From Ruminococcus callidus ATCC 27760 (GTDB lineage Bacteria > Bacillota > Clostridia > Oscillospirales > Ruminococcaceae), in the NCBI RefSeq assembly GCF_000468015.1, contig NZ_KI260408.1:28857-92856 (forward strand): 64,000 bases of DNA, given 5' to 3'. Below are positions 1 through 8,973 of this stretch, in pieces. Each line of letters opens with the position of its first letter. Positions within the stretch are counted from its first letter, which is position 1. Position numbers and translations under genes: made by a program. Under the pieces are notes generated by a model, which was not told the DNA's origin, ran no database searches, and saw only the letters and a list, made by a program, of their open reading frames with translations.

Positions 1-47
1 GCCAGACGCTCTTTGTGCGGTATTGCCTTATGTGCTGTGGTTCATGA

Positions 48-1970
48 TTATAGAATGACAACTGCCTGATAGCCCATTTGTGCATATCGTGCTTCCACCA
101 CGCTGCGTTTATAGGCAACCAGTCCCTTGCTCTGGTACGGATCATTCATGTAGTAATATTCCGCATCATAGCCTACCAGCACCAGACAATGCTCATGCCG
201 TTTCCAAGTGAACAATTGACCCGTTTCCGGAATGACCCACTGTCTGCCGTTGTCCACATTTACCATGTTAATTGAAGCCCAAACCGCCACTGGAATACCA
301 TTGTCAATATAATCCGTCAGCAGGGACGTGAAAGCAGTACCAGTCAGATTCTTTGCAGTCTTGCCGTTTCCAAGAATCTTGTTCATGGCTTTTGTAAGCA
401 CCGGAGCATAGCAGCCAAACCCGCTGGAAGAACGCGGATCTCCCACAAACTTGCTGTTGGGGTCTGGTCCGTACTGTATACCGTTTTTCCATGTAAAGCC
501 GCCCTTATCCAGATACTTATCCACAAAATCGGCAACGCTGACGTTGTAGCCGGCGTTTTGCAACAGCATGACAGCACTGGCACTTTCACAGCCGGTAGGG
601 AATCCACTCTGGCTGATATATTTTACTGACAACTGCCGCTTTGTGATAACGCCGTTGCTATCAGTGGTAATACCATTTACTGTTTTACTGCATTGCAGAA
701 TGCCGGTATCGTCCGCAAAAAGGTAAGACTTTCCGTCAATCACCGTGACACCATGAGCCGGAATGCCATCTTTCTGAAAATAATATCTGTTCTTATCAAT
801 GTCCAGCCAGCCGATTGCCATGGAACCGTCTGCCTGAAAATAATAGCTGAAACCATTGGCAGCTTTTTGCCAGCCGATGACCGCAGAACCGTCTGTCCGG
901 AAACAATATCGTTTGCCGTCAATTGTCTGCCAGCCAGTGCAAAGCTGGGCATCTGCTCCGAAATAGTACAGCTTGCCATTTTCTTTCAGCCAGCCAGTCT
1001 TTGCAGCACCGTCTTCCTGAAAATAATAGGTGGCACCACTAATGCTTTGCCAACCAGTGACCATAGAACCATTTTTTTCGTCAAAATAATATGTCTGGTT
1101 GTTCTGATAGAACCAGCCTCTGTGGAATGCACCGTTATTGTAATAATAGCGAGTCGTGCCATCCGGCATCTTCTGCATGCCCTCTTGAATAGCACCGTTT
1201 TCTTCCGAGAACGGATAATATTCTCCGTCTACCTGCTCCAGACCAGTATATTTTCCCTTTTCTTCGGAAATATAATAATTCCGGTTGTTCCAGTTGATCC
1301 AGCCGAACGTGATCGCACCGGTTTCCGGATCGTAAAAATACCGCTTACCGTCAACTGTCTGCCAGCCAGTGTGCAACGCTCCGTCTTCATAGAACCAGTA
1401 GGGAGCACCGTCGATCTCATGGATCCCGCCTTTCAGCACTGCACCATCTGCTTCGGCGTAGTAGATCGGGCTGCCTTCTTCCGCACGAAAGAAACCGGTC
1501 TGCAAAACACCGTCTGCATTGAAGAAATACCGGCGGGAAATGTTGTTATTCTCCAAAACCAGCCAACCGGTTTGTTTACCAGTGTCTTCTTGAATGTAGT
1601 ACCGGCTGCCGTTCCAGTCCAGCCAGCCGAACTGTGATTCCCCAGTTTCTTTGTCATAGTAGTATCGATTCCCATTGACAGTCTGCCAGCCGGTAAGCAG
1701 TACACCACTTTCCGAAAACACGTAATATTTTCCGTCAATTTCCTGTGTGCCAGTCAGCTTATTGCCATCGGTATCATAGTAAATAATAGAACCGTCCGCC
1801 TGATGCACCCAGCCTGTAGTCAACTGCTCCGACTGTGTTGTTGCGGTGGCAACCGGCGGGATCGTTTCTATTGTTTCATCTGCATACGCAGGAGTTGTCA
1901 GAAGCGACAATCCCAGAATCGCCGCGGCAACAGTTCCTGTCCCAATCCATATTTTTTGCATGTGATGCAT
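48..1970 (-). CDS. Secreted cell-wall-binding repeat protein with C39-like peptidase domain
   Basis: A 640-residue exported protein. The start is the ATG at 1970, because AAAGGA lies 7 bases upstream; the frame is open further upstream but has no better start. Residues 1-31 form a signal peptide ending TTPAYA. Residues about 40-445 are some 18 short aromatic repeats of the GWxxxxGxxYYF type known from choline- or glucan-binding proteins. The last 194 residues match the papain-like peptidase C39_2 fold: Cys near 461 in TGCESAS, His near 594 in HEHCLVLVGYD and Asn-Asp near 609 in NDPY. Such proteins sit on the wall and cleave peptides, but the substrate cannot be read from sequence. It has its own promoter and is divergent from panB. 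Confidence 0.88.
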   Translation of the reverse strand: MHHMQKIWIGTGTVAAAILGLSLLTTPAYADETIETIPPVATATTQSEQLTTGWVHQADGSIIYYDTDGNKLTGTQEIDGKYYVFSESGVLLTGWQTVNGNRYYYDKETGESQFGWLDWNGSRYYIQEDTGKQTGWLVLENNNISRRYFFNADGVLQTGFFRAEEGSPIYYAEADGAVLKGGIHEIDGAPYWFYEDGALHTGWQTVDGKRYFYDPETGAITFGWINWNNRNYYISEEKGKYTGLEQVDGEYYPFSEENGAIQEGMQKMPDGTTRYYYNNGAFHRGWFYQNNQTYYFDEKNGSMVTGWQSISGATYYFQEDGAAKTGWLKENGKLYYFGADAQLCTGWQTIDGKRYCFRTDGSAVIGWQKAANGFSYYFQADGSMAIGWLDIDKNRYYFQKDGIPAHGVTVIDGKSYLFADDTGILQCSKTVNGITTDSNGVITKRQLSVKYISQSGFPTGCESASAVMLLQNAGYNVSVADFVDKYLDKGGFTWKNGIQYGPDPNSKFVGDPRSSSGFGCYAPVLTKAMNKILGNGKTAKNLTGTAFTSLLTDYIDNGIPVAVWASINMVNVDNGRQWVIPETGQLFTWKRHEHCLVLVGYDAEYYYMNDPYQSKGLVAYKRSVVEARYAQMGYQAVVIL

Positions 1971-2019
1971 GAGTGTATCCTTTCGCTGTCCATGTTGCAT
2001 GTAAATGTTTCTAACTACT

Positions 2020-2048
2020 ATTATACGAGAACAAAATTGCGTTGTCAA
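2020..2048 (-). promoter_or_regulatory. Sigma-A-type promoter of the cell-wall-binding protein
   Basis: On the minus strand TTGACA (2043-2048) and TATAAT (2020-2025) are separated by exactly 17 bases, a perfect consensus. It would give a leader of about 40 bases before the ATG at 1970. Confidence 0.85.
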
Positions 2049-2152
2049 TGCTTTGCGAATTTTCAGCATATTTCTCAAAAATGAGTAGGGTTTTCACCAG
2101 AAAAGCTGTCACTTTTTCAGGAATCCAGAATCGGAAAATCGTTCTTTCCGCC

Positions 2153-2181
2153 TTGACATTTTCACATCTTTCTGCTATGAT
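2153..2181 (+). promoter_or_regulatory. Sigma-A-type promoter of panBCD-coaBC
   Basis: TTGACA (2153-2158), a 17-base spacer and TATGAT (2176-2181) lie about 60 bases upstream of panB. No riboswitch or other leader structure is evident between the promoter and the GGAGG at 2229-2233. Confidence 0.85.
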
Positions 2182-2242
2182 AGATACTGGACAGTATTCC
2201 CCATGGGAAATTGTACTATTCTCTGTTTGGAGGAATTGATTT

Positions 2243-3085
2243 ATGAAACAAACGGTACAGACGCTTCAGGCGATGAAAGAACGGGGAGAAAAAATTGCGA
2301 TGCTCACCTGTTATGACTACACCACCGCGAAGCTGATGGACGAAGCCGGCATGGATATGCTGTTAGTCGGCGACTCGCTGGGGAATGTAATCCTCGGCTA
2401 TTCCGACACCATTTCTGTGACTATGGAAGACATGATCCACCATACCGCTGCGGTTTCCAGAGGTGTACAGAATGCTATGGTTGTAGCAGACATGCCGTTT
2501 TTGTCCTATCAGACCTCTGTTTATGACGCAGTTGTCAACGCTGGCAGGCTGATGAAAGAGGGCAGAGCCGGTGCTGTGAAGCTGGAGGGCGGCAAGCTGG
2601 TATGTGAACAGATTCGTGCCATTGTCAACGCTTCCATTCCGGTAGTAGCACATCTGGGGATGACGCCACAGTCTGTCAACACGCTGGGCGGATTCAAAGT
2701 ACAGGGCAAAACTGCTGATGCAGCAAGGCAGCTGCTGGAAGATGCCAAAGCGGTAGAGGAAGCCGGAGCCTTTGCATTAGTCATGGAGTGTGTGCCGGCA
2801 AAGCTGGCTGCATTGGTCACCAAGACACTGCATATTCCCACAATTGGCATTGGTGCCGGAGCAGGCTGCGACGGACAGGTACTGGTATATCAGGACATGC
2901 TGGGCATGTTCTCGGACTACCGTCCGAAGTTTGTCCGGAAATTTGCCGAAGTCGGAAAAGTGATGCAGGAAGCATTCGCGTCGTACCGCAGTGAAATACA
3001 AGAGGGGAATTTTCCCACAGAAGAACATTCGTTTGCCATTTCTAACGAAGTAATGGCACAGCTGGAACAGGAGGCACAAGCATGA
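2243..3085 (+). CDS. panB: 3-methyl-2-oxobutanoate hydroxymethyltransferase
   Basis: 280 residues, the usual length. PanB transfers a hydroxymethyl group from 5,10-methylene-tetrahydrofolate to alpha-ketoisovalerate, giving ketopantoate, the first committed step of pantothenate synthesis. The family signatures are visible: MLTCYDYTTAKLMDEAG near the N-terminus, the metal-binding LLVGDSLGNVILGY and EDMIHHTAAVSRG, and GIGAGAGCDGQVLVYQDMLG. GGAGG lies 9 bases before the ATG. It is the first gene of a tight operon and its stop overlaps the panC start by four bases (ATGA), indicating translational coupling. Confidence 0.97.
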   Translation: MKQTVQTLQAMKERGEKIAMLTCYDYTTAKLMDEAGMDMLLVGDSLGNVILGYSDTISVTMEDMIHHTAAVSRGVQNAMVVADMPFLSYQTSVYDAVVNAGRLMKEGRAGAVKLEGGKLVCEQIRAIVNASIPVVAHLGMTPQSVNTLGGFKVQGKTADAARQLLEDAKAVEEAGAFALVMECVPAKLAALVTKTLHIPTIGIGAGAGCDGQVLVYQDMLGMFSDYRPKFVRKFAEVGKVMQEAFASYRSEIQEGNFPTEEHSFAISNEVMAQLEQEAQA

Positions 3086-3942
3086 AAATCGTAGAAACAG
3101 TTGCAGAAGTACGGGAACAAGTCAAGGCTTGGCGAAAAGAGGGACTGACCGTCGGATTGGTTCCTACCATGGGTTACCTGCACGAAGGGCATCAGAGCCT
3201 GATTGCGAAAGCCTGTGCACAGAATGACCGTGTTGTGGTCAGCATCTTTGTCAATCCGACCCAGTTCGGACCCAACGAAGATCTGGAAAGCTATCCGCGG
3301 GATCTGGAACACGATGCTGCACTCTGCGAGAGTACTGGTGCCGCACTGATCTTCCACCCTACACCGGAAGAAATGTATCCCAAGGGATTTTGCAGCTTTG
3401 TGGATATGAACGTTCTCACCAAAGAGCTCTGTGGCTTGAGCCGTCCGGTACACTTCCGCGGTGTCTGCACCGTTGTGTCCAAGCTGCTGCATATCGTCCA
3501 GCCGGACAAAGCCTATTTCGGCGAAAAAGATGCCCAGCAGTTGGCGGTTATCCGCCGTATGGTGCTGGATTTGAATATGAACGTAGAAATCGTCGGCTGC
3601 CCTATTGTGCGGGAAAGTGATGGCCTGGCAAAGAGTTCCAGAAACACTTACCTTAGTCCTGCGGAACGCAAAGCCGCACTGGTGTTAAGCAAGAGCATTT
3701 TTGCCGGAAAGCAGCTGGCAGAAGCCGGAGAAACTGATGCAGCAAAGCTGGTACAGGCAATGACCAAGATCATCGAAGCCGAGCCGCTGGCAAAAATCGA
3801 TTATGTAAAAGTTGTTGACCTGATGACTATGCAGCAGATTCCGAAGCTGGACAGACCGTTTCTGGCAGCAATTGCGGTTTATATCGGAAAGACACGTCTG
3901 ATCGACAACTTCATGATGCAGGCAGGAGGTACCGCTGAATGA
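3082..3942 (+). CDS. panC: Pantoate--beta-alanine ligase
   Basis: 286 residues. PanC condenses pantoate with beta-alanine using ATP to make pantothenate. The nucleotidyltransferase motifs are present: [14 protein letters not shown] (the HIGH-like motif) near residue 28, [29 protein letters not shown], and [10 protein letters not shown] (the KMSKS-like loop). It overlaps panB and panD by four bases at each end. Ketopantoate reductase (panE) is not in this window and must be encoded elsewhere or be replaced by IlvC. Confidence 0.97.
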   Translation: MKIVETVAEVREQVKAWRKEGLTVGLVPTMGYLHEGHQSLIAKACAQNDRVVVSIFVNPTQFGPNEDLESYPRDLEHDAALCESTGAALIFHPTPEEMYPKGFCSFVDMNVLTKELCGLSRPVHFRGVCTVVSKLLHIVQPDKAYFGEKDAQQLAVIRRMVLDLNMNVEIVGCPIVRESDGLAKSSRNTYLSPAERKAALVLSKSIFAGKQLAEAGETDAAKLVQAMTKIIEAEPLAKIDYVKVVDLMTMQQIPKLDRPFLAAIAVYIGKTRLIDNFMMQAGGTAE

Positions 3943-4322
3943 ATATCACCATGCTGAAAGGCAAGATTCACCGTGCTACTGTAACACAGGCAGAACTGAA
4001 TTATGTGGGCAGCATCACTGTGGATGCAGATTTACTGGACGCTGCCGGCATTCTGGAATATGAAGCGGTACAGGTGGTCAACATCGCAAATGGCAACCGC
4101 TTTTTGACATATACCATTGCCGGTGAACGGGGCAGCGGTGTGATCTGCCTGAACGGTGCTGCTGCACGGCAGGCACAGACCGGCGATAAGGTGATTTTGA
4201 TGTCCTATGCTCAGGTAACACCGGAAGAAGCCAAAACCATGCAGCCGAAAGTTGTTCTGGTGGACGAGCACAACGCCGTGGCAAAAATCTCCCACTATGA
4301 AAAACACGGCGAACTGGCATAA
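3939..4322 (+). CDS. panD: Aspartate 1-decarboxylase
   Basis: 127 residues. PanD supplies beta-alanine from aspartate through a pyruvoyl cofactor made by self-cleavage. The cleavage site Gly24-Ser25 is present in [10 protein letters not shown], and the family sequences [12 protein letters not shown] and [15 protein letters not shown] follow. The start overlaps the panC stop (ATGA). With panB and panC this completes the beta-alanine and ligation branch of pantothenate synthesis in one operon. Confidence 0.97.
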   Translation: MNITMLKGKIHRATVTQAELNYVGSITVDADLLDAAGILEYEAVQVVNIANGNRFLTYTIAGERGSGVICLNGAAARQAQTGDKVILMSYAQVTPEEAKTMQPKVVLVDEHNAVAKISHYEKHGELA

Positions 4323-4334
4323 GGCGGTGAGAAC

Positions 4335-5528
4335 ATGCTGCAGGGAAAAACAGTCGTTCTCGGCGTAACCGGAAGCATTGCGGCTTATAAGATCGCTTCT
4401 CTTGCCAGCAAACTGGTAAAGCTGCATGCTGATGTGCATGTGCTGATGACACAGAACGCAACAAATTTTATTACGCCGATCACTTTTGAAACACTGACCG
4501 GAAACAAATGTCTGATCGATACCTTTGACCGAAACTTTCAGTTTGATGTGGCACATGTCAGTTTGGCAAAAAAAGCAGATGTCATGCTGATTGCACCGGC
4601 TTCCGCCAACGTGATCGGAAAAATCGCCAACGGAATCGCTGATGACATGTTGACCACAACTGTTATGGCAAGCACCGCACCGGTGTTGATTTCGCCTGCC
4701 ATGAATACTCACATGTACGAGAATCCCATTGTGCAGGACAACCTGCAAAAGCTGGAACGATTCGGTTACAAAATCATTGCACCGGCTGTGGGAATGCTGG
4801 CGTGCCATGACGTGGGAGCGGGAAAAATGCCGGAACCGGAAATGCTTCTGGATTGGATTCTGCGGGAAATCGCCTGCAAAAAAGACTTGCAGGGCAAAAA
4901 GATACTGGTCACTGCGGGGCCAACACAAGAAGCTGTAGATCCGGTGCGTTACCTGACAAACCATTCCACCGGTAAAATGGGATATGCACTGGCACGATGT
5001 GCCATGCTCCGCGGAGCAGATGTGACACTGGTAACTGGTCCTACGGCAATCACACCGCCGCCTTTTGTACAAACTGTTGCTGTGACCTCTGCAGAGGAAA
5101 TGTATCAGGAAGTGACCAAACGGGCTGCGGAACAGAATGCCATTATTATGGCGGCTGCTGTGGCAGACTACCGTCCGGCAACAGTTTCTGCGGAAAAACA
5201 GAAAAAACAGGCAGGAGATGCAGTCTTACCGCTTTCCCGTACCAAGGACATTCTGGCATATCTGGGCGAACATAAGCCAGCAGGACAGTTTCTCTGCGGC
5301 TTCTCTATGGAAACCCAGCACATGCTGGAAAATTCCAGAGCCAAACTGAAGCAAAAACACTTGGATATGATCTGTGCCAACAATCTAAAAGTTGCTGGTG
5401 CCGGCTTTGGAACCGATACCAACGTAGTAACACTGATACAGGCTCAAAAAGAACAAGAATTGCCGCTGCAATCCAAGGAAGCTGTGGGACACGCAATTTT
5501 AGATGTCATTGCAAAGACGTTATCATAA
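4335..5528 (+). CDS. coaBC: Bifunctional phosphopantothenoylcysteine decarboxylase/synthase
   Basis: 397 residues, the typical length of the fused enzyme. Residues 1 to about 175 are the FMN-dependent decarboxylase CoaC: VTGSIAAYK at the N-terminus, active-site His in VAHVSLAKKAD, PAMNTHMYENP, and the Cys of GMLACHDVGAGKMPEP. Residues about 185-397 are the synthase CoaB, with KKILVTAGPTQEAVDPVRY and SRTKDILAYLG. It converts 4'-phosphopantothenate and cysteine to 4'-phosphopantetheine. It lies 12 bases after panD, so the operon runs from ketoisovalerate towards CoA, lacking only the pantothenate kinase step and the last two CoA steps. Confidence 0.97.
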   Translation: MLQGKTVVLGVTGSIAAYKIASLASKLVKLHADVHVLMTQNATNFITPITFETLTGNKCLIDTFDRNFQFDVAHVSLAKKADVMLIAPASANVIGKIANGIADDMLTTTVMASTAPVLISPAMNTHMYENPIVQDNLQKLERFGYKIIAPAVGMLACHDVGAGKMPEPEMLLDWILREIACKKDLQGKKILVTAGPTQEAVDPVRYLTNHSTGKMGYALARCAMLRGADVTLVTGPTAITPPPFVQTVAVTSAEEMYQEVTKRAAEQNAIIMAAAVADYRPATVSAEKQKKQAGDAVLPLSRTKDILAYLGEHKPAGQFLCGFSMETQHMLENSRAKLKQKHLDMICANNLKVAGAGFGTDTNVVTLIQAQKEQELPLQSKEAVGHAILDVIAKTLS

Positions 5529-5530
5529 GG

Positions 5531-5645
5531 AAGCACTGCATAAAGCCCGCCTGACGGCTTTGCACGCAATCTGCGTGCAGAATTTCTGTACAATCCGCCG
5601 AAAAATCTGACTACACATCTTACGCACAAGCTTTATGCAGTGTTT
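5531..5645. repeat. Palindromic intergenic element, copy A
   Basis: A 115-base element bounded by AAGCACTGCATAAAGC (5531-5546) and GCTTTATGCAGTGTTT (5630-5645), which pair over 16 positions with one G-U. It contains an inner perfect hairpin GCACGCA-ATC-TGCGTGC (5562-5578). No run of T follows, so it is not a simple terminator. Related elements are at 42944-43000 and 58034-58086. A small non-autonomous mobile or REP-like repeat is the likeliest reading. Confidence 0.65.
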
Positions 5646-5661
5646 CTATAACAAAAAAGTC

Positions 5662-5690
5662 TTGCAATTCCAAAGAAAACATGCTATAAT
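5662..5690 (+). promoter_or_regulatory. Promoter of the peptidyl-prolyl isomerase gene
   Basis: TTGCAA (5662-5667), 17 bases, TATAAT (5685-5690). It gives a leader of about 140 bases containing two small hairpins (around 5755-5780 and CGGCAA-A-TTGCCG near 5805). The stretch 5529-5834 therefore holds repeat copy A, this promoter and this leader, and no gene. Confidence 0.75.
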
Positions 5691-5834
5691 ATCATTTATC
5701 CGTAGGAGTTTATTTTACCTTCCAGTTCGCTCTGAAAGATACAAGGCAAACTCTGCTGGCACTCCGAAAAGGGAATGCCGAAAAAATCAGCAGAATCGGC
5801 AAATTGCCGAGTTCTCACAGAAAGGCAATGCAAT

Positions 5835-6467
5835 ATGAAAAAACGTAGTTTAAAATTTCTGGCACTGGGCATCAGTGCTGTTATGATGATGGGAACCCTC
5901 GGAGCCTGCGGTTCGTCCAAGTCGGATTCTTCTACAGCAGACGGCAGTTCTTTTGTCATCACACTGTATCCGGACGAAGCACCGATCACTTGTGAAAACT
6001 TTGAAAAGCTGGTCAAGGACGGCTTTTATGACGGTCTGAAGTTCCACCGTGTAGTAGATGGTTTTATGGCACAGGGCGGCGATCCGAGCGGTGACGGTAC
6101 CGGCGGCAGCTCTGAAACGATCAAGGGCGAATTCTCTCAAAACGGCGTAGAAAACAATCTTTCTCATACCCGTGGTGTAGTTTCCATGGCAAGATCCAAC
6201 GATCCGGACAGTGCTTCCAGCCAGTTCTTCATCTGCTATTCTGATGATGACACATTTCTGGACGGACAATATGCTGCATTCGGAAAAGTTACCGAAGGTA
6301 TGGACGTAGTAGATTCTTTCCTGAAGGTAGAGCGTTCTCTGGGTTCAGACGGTGCACAGTCCTCACCGAATCAGGACATTGTTATGGAAAAGGTAAAAAT
6401 GATTGACGACGATTCTGACGGCAATCCCCGCGTAGAAATCACCATGAATGATTTTCTGAACGAATAA
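5835..6467 (+). CDS. Lipoprotein cyclophilin-type peptidyl-prolyl isomerase
   Basis: 210 residues from the ATG at 5835, chosen because it begins a classic lipoprotein signal ([15 protein letters not shown]...) with lipobox LGAC; the frame opens 20 codons earlier without a signal. The mature part is a single cyclophilin domain with [39 protein letters not shown] and [22 protein letters not shown], so the catalytic Arg, Phe and Gln positions are kept. It should act outside the membrane as a folding catalyst for exported proteins. It is transcribed alone, between its own promoter and the hairpin at 6498-6531. Confidence 0.93.
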   Translation: MKKRSLKFLALGISAVMMMGTLGACGSSKSDSSTADGSSFVITLYPDEAPITCENFEKLVKDGFYDGLKFHRVVDGFMAQGGDPSGDGTGGSSETIKGEFSQNGVENNLSHTRGVVSMARSNDPDSASSQFFICYSDDDTFLDGQYAAFGKVTEGMDVVDSFLKVERSLGSDGAQSSPNQDIVMEKVKMIDDDSDGNPRVEITMNDFLNE

Positions 6468-6497
6468 GTCATTTTTATTGTTCAAAAGAATGATTTG

Positions 6498-6531
6498 CAG
6501 CAGGCACGTATCCATTTGATCGTGCCTGCTG
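6498..6531 (+). terminator. Hairpin after the isomerase gene, probable terminator
   Basis: CAGCAGGCACG (6498-6508) and CGTGCCTGCTG (6521-6531) form 11 perfect pairs around a 12-base loop. The tail TTCTGTC is only weakly T-rich, so termination may be partial and murD may receive read-through. Confidence 0.6.
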
Positions 6532-6560
6532 TTCTGTCACAAGCTAGGAGGAAAGCAATT

Positions 6561-7952
6561 ATGCATAACGTTGCACGTTTTTTTGAAACCATGCAGAACA
6601 GCCGCGTGGCATTTATCGGAACCGGTGTTACAAATGGAGATATTATCCGCCTGTTTCGCAAAAAGGGCATTGATGTTACTCTGCTGGACCGCAAGAATCC
6701 GGAACAGCTGGGAAAAGTCTACACAGAATTTGAATCTCTCGGAGTCAAATTCTGTCTGGGGGACAGCTATCTGGATTCCCTGACTGATTATGATGTAGTT
6801 TTCCGTTCACCAGGCATGTACTATCACAACGAAAAATTGCAGGAAGCACGCAAAAAGGGCGTTGTTATCACCTCCGAAATGGAAGTATTCTTCTCTCTCT
6901 GTCCGTGCAAGATCTATGCCGTGACCGGTTCAGACGGCAAGACTACAACCACCACACTGATCTCAGAGTTCCTGTCCCATGCTGGCTTTCGTGTACACAA
7001 GGGAGGCAATATTGGTCGTGCTCTGCTGCCGATTATTGAAGAAATCCGCGAAGATGATGTGGCTGTCGTAGAACTTTCCAGCTTTCAGCTGCTGTCCATG
7101 CGGCAGTCGCCGGATGTTGCAGTCATTACCAATATCGCTCCGAATCATCTGGACGTACACGGTACGATGGAAGAATATATCTATGCCAAAACCAATCTGA
7201 TTGCACATCAGGATGCATTCTCTAGAACCATTCTGAATCTGGACAACGAACCCACTATGCATCTGGCATCAATGGTTCGCGGCACGCTGACTACGTTTTC
7301 CCGCAGAACCAAACCGGAATTCGGCACCTATCTGCGGGAAGATGGTATGCTGTGCTTTACCAAAGACGGCAAGGACACACCGGTTGTCCACATGAATGAC
7401 ATTCGGATTCCGGGCATGCACAATGTAGAAAACTACCTGGCTGCAATCAATGCCGTATGGGGCACAGTTTCTGTCGAAGATATACAGTATGTGGCAAAGA
7501 ATTTCGGCGGTGTAGAACATCGTATCGAATTCGTCCGCGAACTGGACGGTGTCAAGTGGTACAATGACAGCATTGCCACCAGTCCGACACGTGTACTGGC
7601 TGGACTGCGTTCTTTCCAACAGAAACTGATTGTCATTATGGGCGGATATGATAAGAAGATTCCTTTTGAACCAATGGCAGATACCGTCTGCAAACAGGTG
7701 AAGCTGGTATTGCTCATGGGCGTAACCGCAGATAAAATCGAAGCAGCGATCCGCGGCAGCCAGTTCTATCAGGAAGGTGCTCCGGAGTTGGTACATGTTG
7801 GCTCCATGGAAGAAGCAGTACAGGAGGCAAGAAAGCGTGCCAAGACGGGGGATATTGTTACACTGTCGCCGGCTTGTGCAAGCTTCGACCTCTATCCGAA
7901 CTTTGAAGCAAGAGGAATCCACTATAAAAATCTGGTAAAGGAGCTGCACTGA
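6561..7952 (+). CDS. murD: UDP-N-acetylmuramoylalanine--D-glutamate ligase
   Basis: 463 residues from the ATG at 6561, preceded by AGGAGG. MurD adds D-glutamate to UDP-MurNAc-L-alanine in cytoplasmic peptidoglycan precursor synthesis. Visible are the N-terminal UDP-binding Rossmann part (VAFIGTGVTNGDIIRLF), the ATP loop VTGSDGKTTTTTLISE, KGGNIGRALLP, the NIAPNHLDVHGTMEEY metal and carbamylated-Lys region, and the C-terminal LSPACASFDLYPNFEARG. It sits away from other mur genes; the next gene starts after one base, so it is cotranscribed with the peptidases. Confidence 0.95.
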   Translation: MHNVARFFETMQNSRVAFIGTGVTNGDIIRLFRKKGIDVTLLDRKNPEQLGKVYTEFESLGVKFCLGDSYLDSLTDYDVVFRSPGMYYHNEKLQEARKKGVVITSEMEVFFSLCPCKIYAVTGSDGKTTTTTLISEFLSHAGFRVHKGGNIGRALLPIIEEIREDDVAVVELSSFQLLSMRQSPDVAVITNIAPNHLDVHGTMEEYIYAKTNLIAHQDAFSRTILNLDNEPTMHLASMVRGTLTTFSRRTKPEFGTYLREDGMLCFTKDGKDTPVVHMNDIRIPGMHNVENYLAAINAVWGTVSVEDIQYVAKNFGGVEHRIEFVRELDGVKWYNDSIATSPTRVLAGLRSFQQKLIVIMGGYDKKIPFEPMADTVCKQVKLVLLMGVTADKIEAAIRGSQFYQEGAPELVHVGSMEEAVQEARKRAKTGDIVTLSPACASFDLYPNFEARGIHYKNLVKELH

Positions 7953-7953
7953 C

Positions 7954-8973
7954 ATGGATTTGTTGAATTTGCTGGAACAGCTGACAGCAGCTTCCGGCGT
8001 GTCCGGCAGTGAAAACAGCATTGCTGCAGTGGCTCAGGAACTGCTAACACCGTACTGTGACACTGTTGAACAGCGACAGGGAAATGTCATCGGCATACTG
8101 GGCGAACGCCAAAGCGGCAAGCCACATGTGCTGTTAGATGCCCATATGGATCAGGTGGGCTTTCTGGTCACTGCGATTACAGAGGACGGTTTTGTCCGTG
8201 TTGGAAATGCCGGCGGGTTGGACTGTCGGTTCATGCCAGCACAGCGTGTCGTAATTCATGGAAAACAGGACATTGCCGGTGTGATTTGCTGTATGCCGCC
8301 GCACTTGCAGAACGGCGAAGAACATGTGCTCTCTGTCACAGAACTTGCAATTGATACCGGATATACCAAAGAAGAACTGGAGCAACTGGTAGAAGCAGGA
8401 GATACTGTTTCTTTCGATATGCCGCTTGTACCGCTGCAATCCGATTTTGTATGCAGCCGTTCTCTGGACGACCGCTGCGGCATGGCTTCTATTCTCTATG
8501 CTCTGTTTCTGATACAGGGAGAAGAACTGCCATGCAGCTGCTCCATTCTGTTTTCCACACAGGAAGAAACCAGCGAACGCGGTGCCACGATCGGTGCCTA
8601 TGACATTGAGCCGGATATTGCCCTCGCTGTAGATGTGACATTTGCACTGGAACACAACGGTGATGCCACAAAATGCGGCAGCATGGGAAAAGGTCCGATG
8701 ATCGGCATTTCTCCTTCTCTTTCCCGTAAAGTTACTGATGATTTAATTGCAGCAGCAGATGCAGAAAAAATCGCATGGCAACCGGAAGTGATGTCCGGCA
8801 GAACTGGTACCAATGCAGACTGCTTTTCTGTCACAAAGGGCGGCGTTTGTGCCGGAACGGTATCCATACCGCTGCGGTATATGCACACACCGGCAGAAGT
8901 AATTCAGATCTCTGATGTGAAAAAAAACGGTGAACTGCTGGCTGCTTACCTTAGGAGGTGCGGAACATGCTGA
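7954..8973 (+). CDS. M42-family (glutamyl) aminopeptidase, copy 1
   Basis: 339 residues. M42 peptidases are cytoplasmic, di-metal, self-assembling cage aminopeptidases. Metal and catalytic residues are seen in LDAHMDQVGF, SRSLDDRCGMASIL, FSTQEETSERGA, AVDVT and RYMHTPAEV. AAAGGAG lies within the end of murD. The gene overlaps the next M42 gene by seven bases (ATGCTGA), so the pair is translated together. The substrate preference (Glu, Leu, Lys) cannot be told from sequence. Confidence 0.92.
   Translation: MDLLNLLEQLTAASGVSGSENSIAAVAQELLTPYCDTVEQRQGNVIGILGERQSGKPHVLLDAHMDQVGFLVTAITEDGFVRVGNAGGLDCRFMPAQRVVIHGKQDIAGVICCMPPHLQNGEEHVLSVTELAIDTGYTKEELEQLVEAGDTVSFDMPLVPLQSDFVCSRSLDDRCGMASILYALFLIQGEELPCSCSILFSTQEETSERGATIGAYDIEPDIALAVDVTFALEHNGDATKCGSMGKGPMIGISPSLSRKVTDDLIAAADAEKIAWQPEVMSGRTGTNADCFSVTKGGVCAGTVSIPLRYMHTPAEVIQISDVKKNGELLAAYLRRCGTC

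Noticed and set aside
693-1637. Long plus-strand frame of 314 codons opposite the wall-binding repeats
   Set aside because: It mirrors the repetitive minus-strand gene, has periodic low-quality sequence and no ribosome site; an antisense shadow.
620-1850. Regular repeats in the first gene as a possible CRISPR array
   Set aside because: The repeats are coding, degenerate at DNA level and encode the aromatic wall-binding units; there are no spacers.
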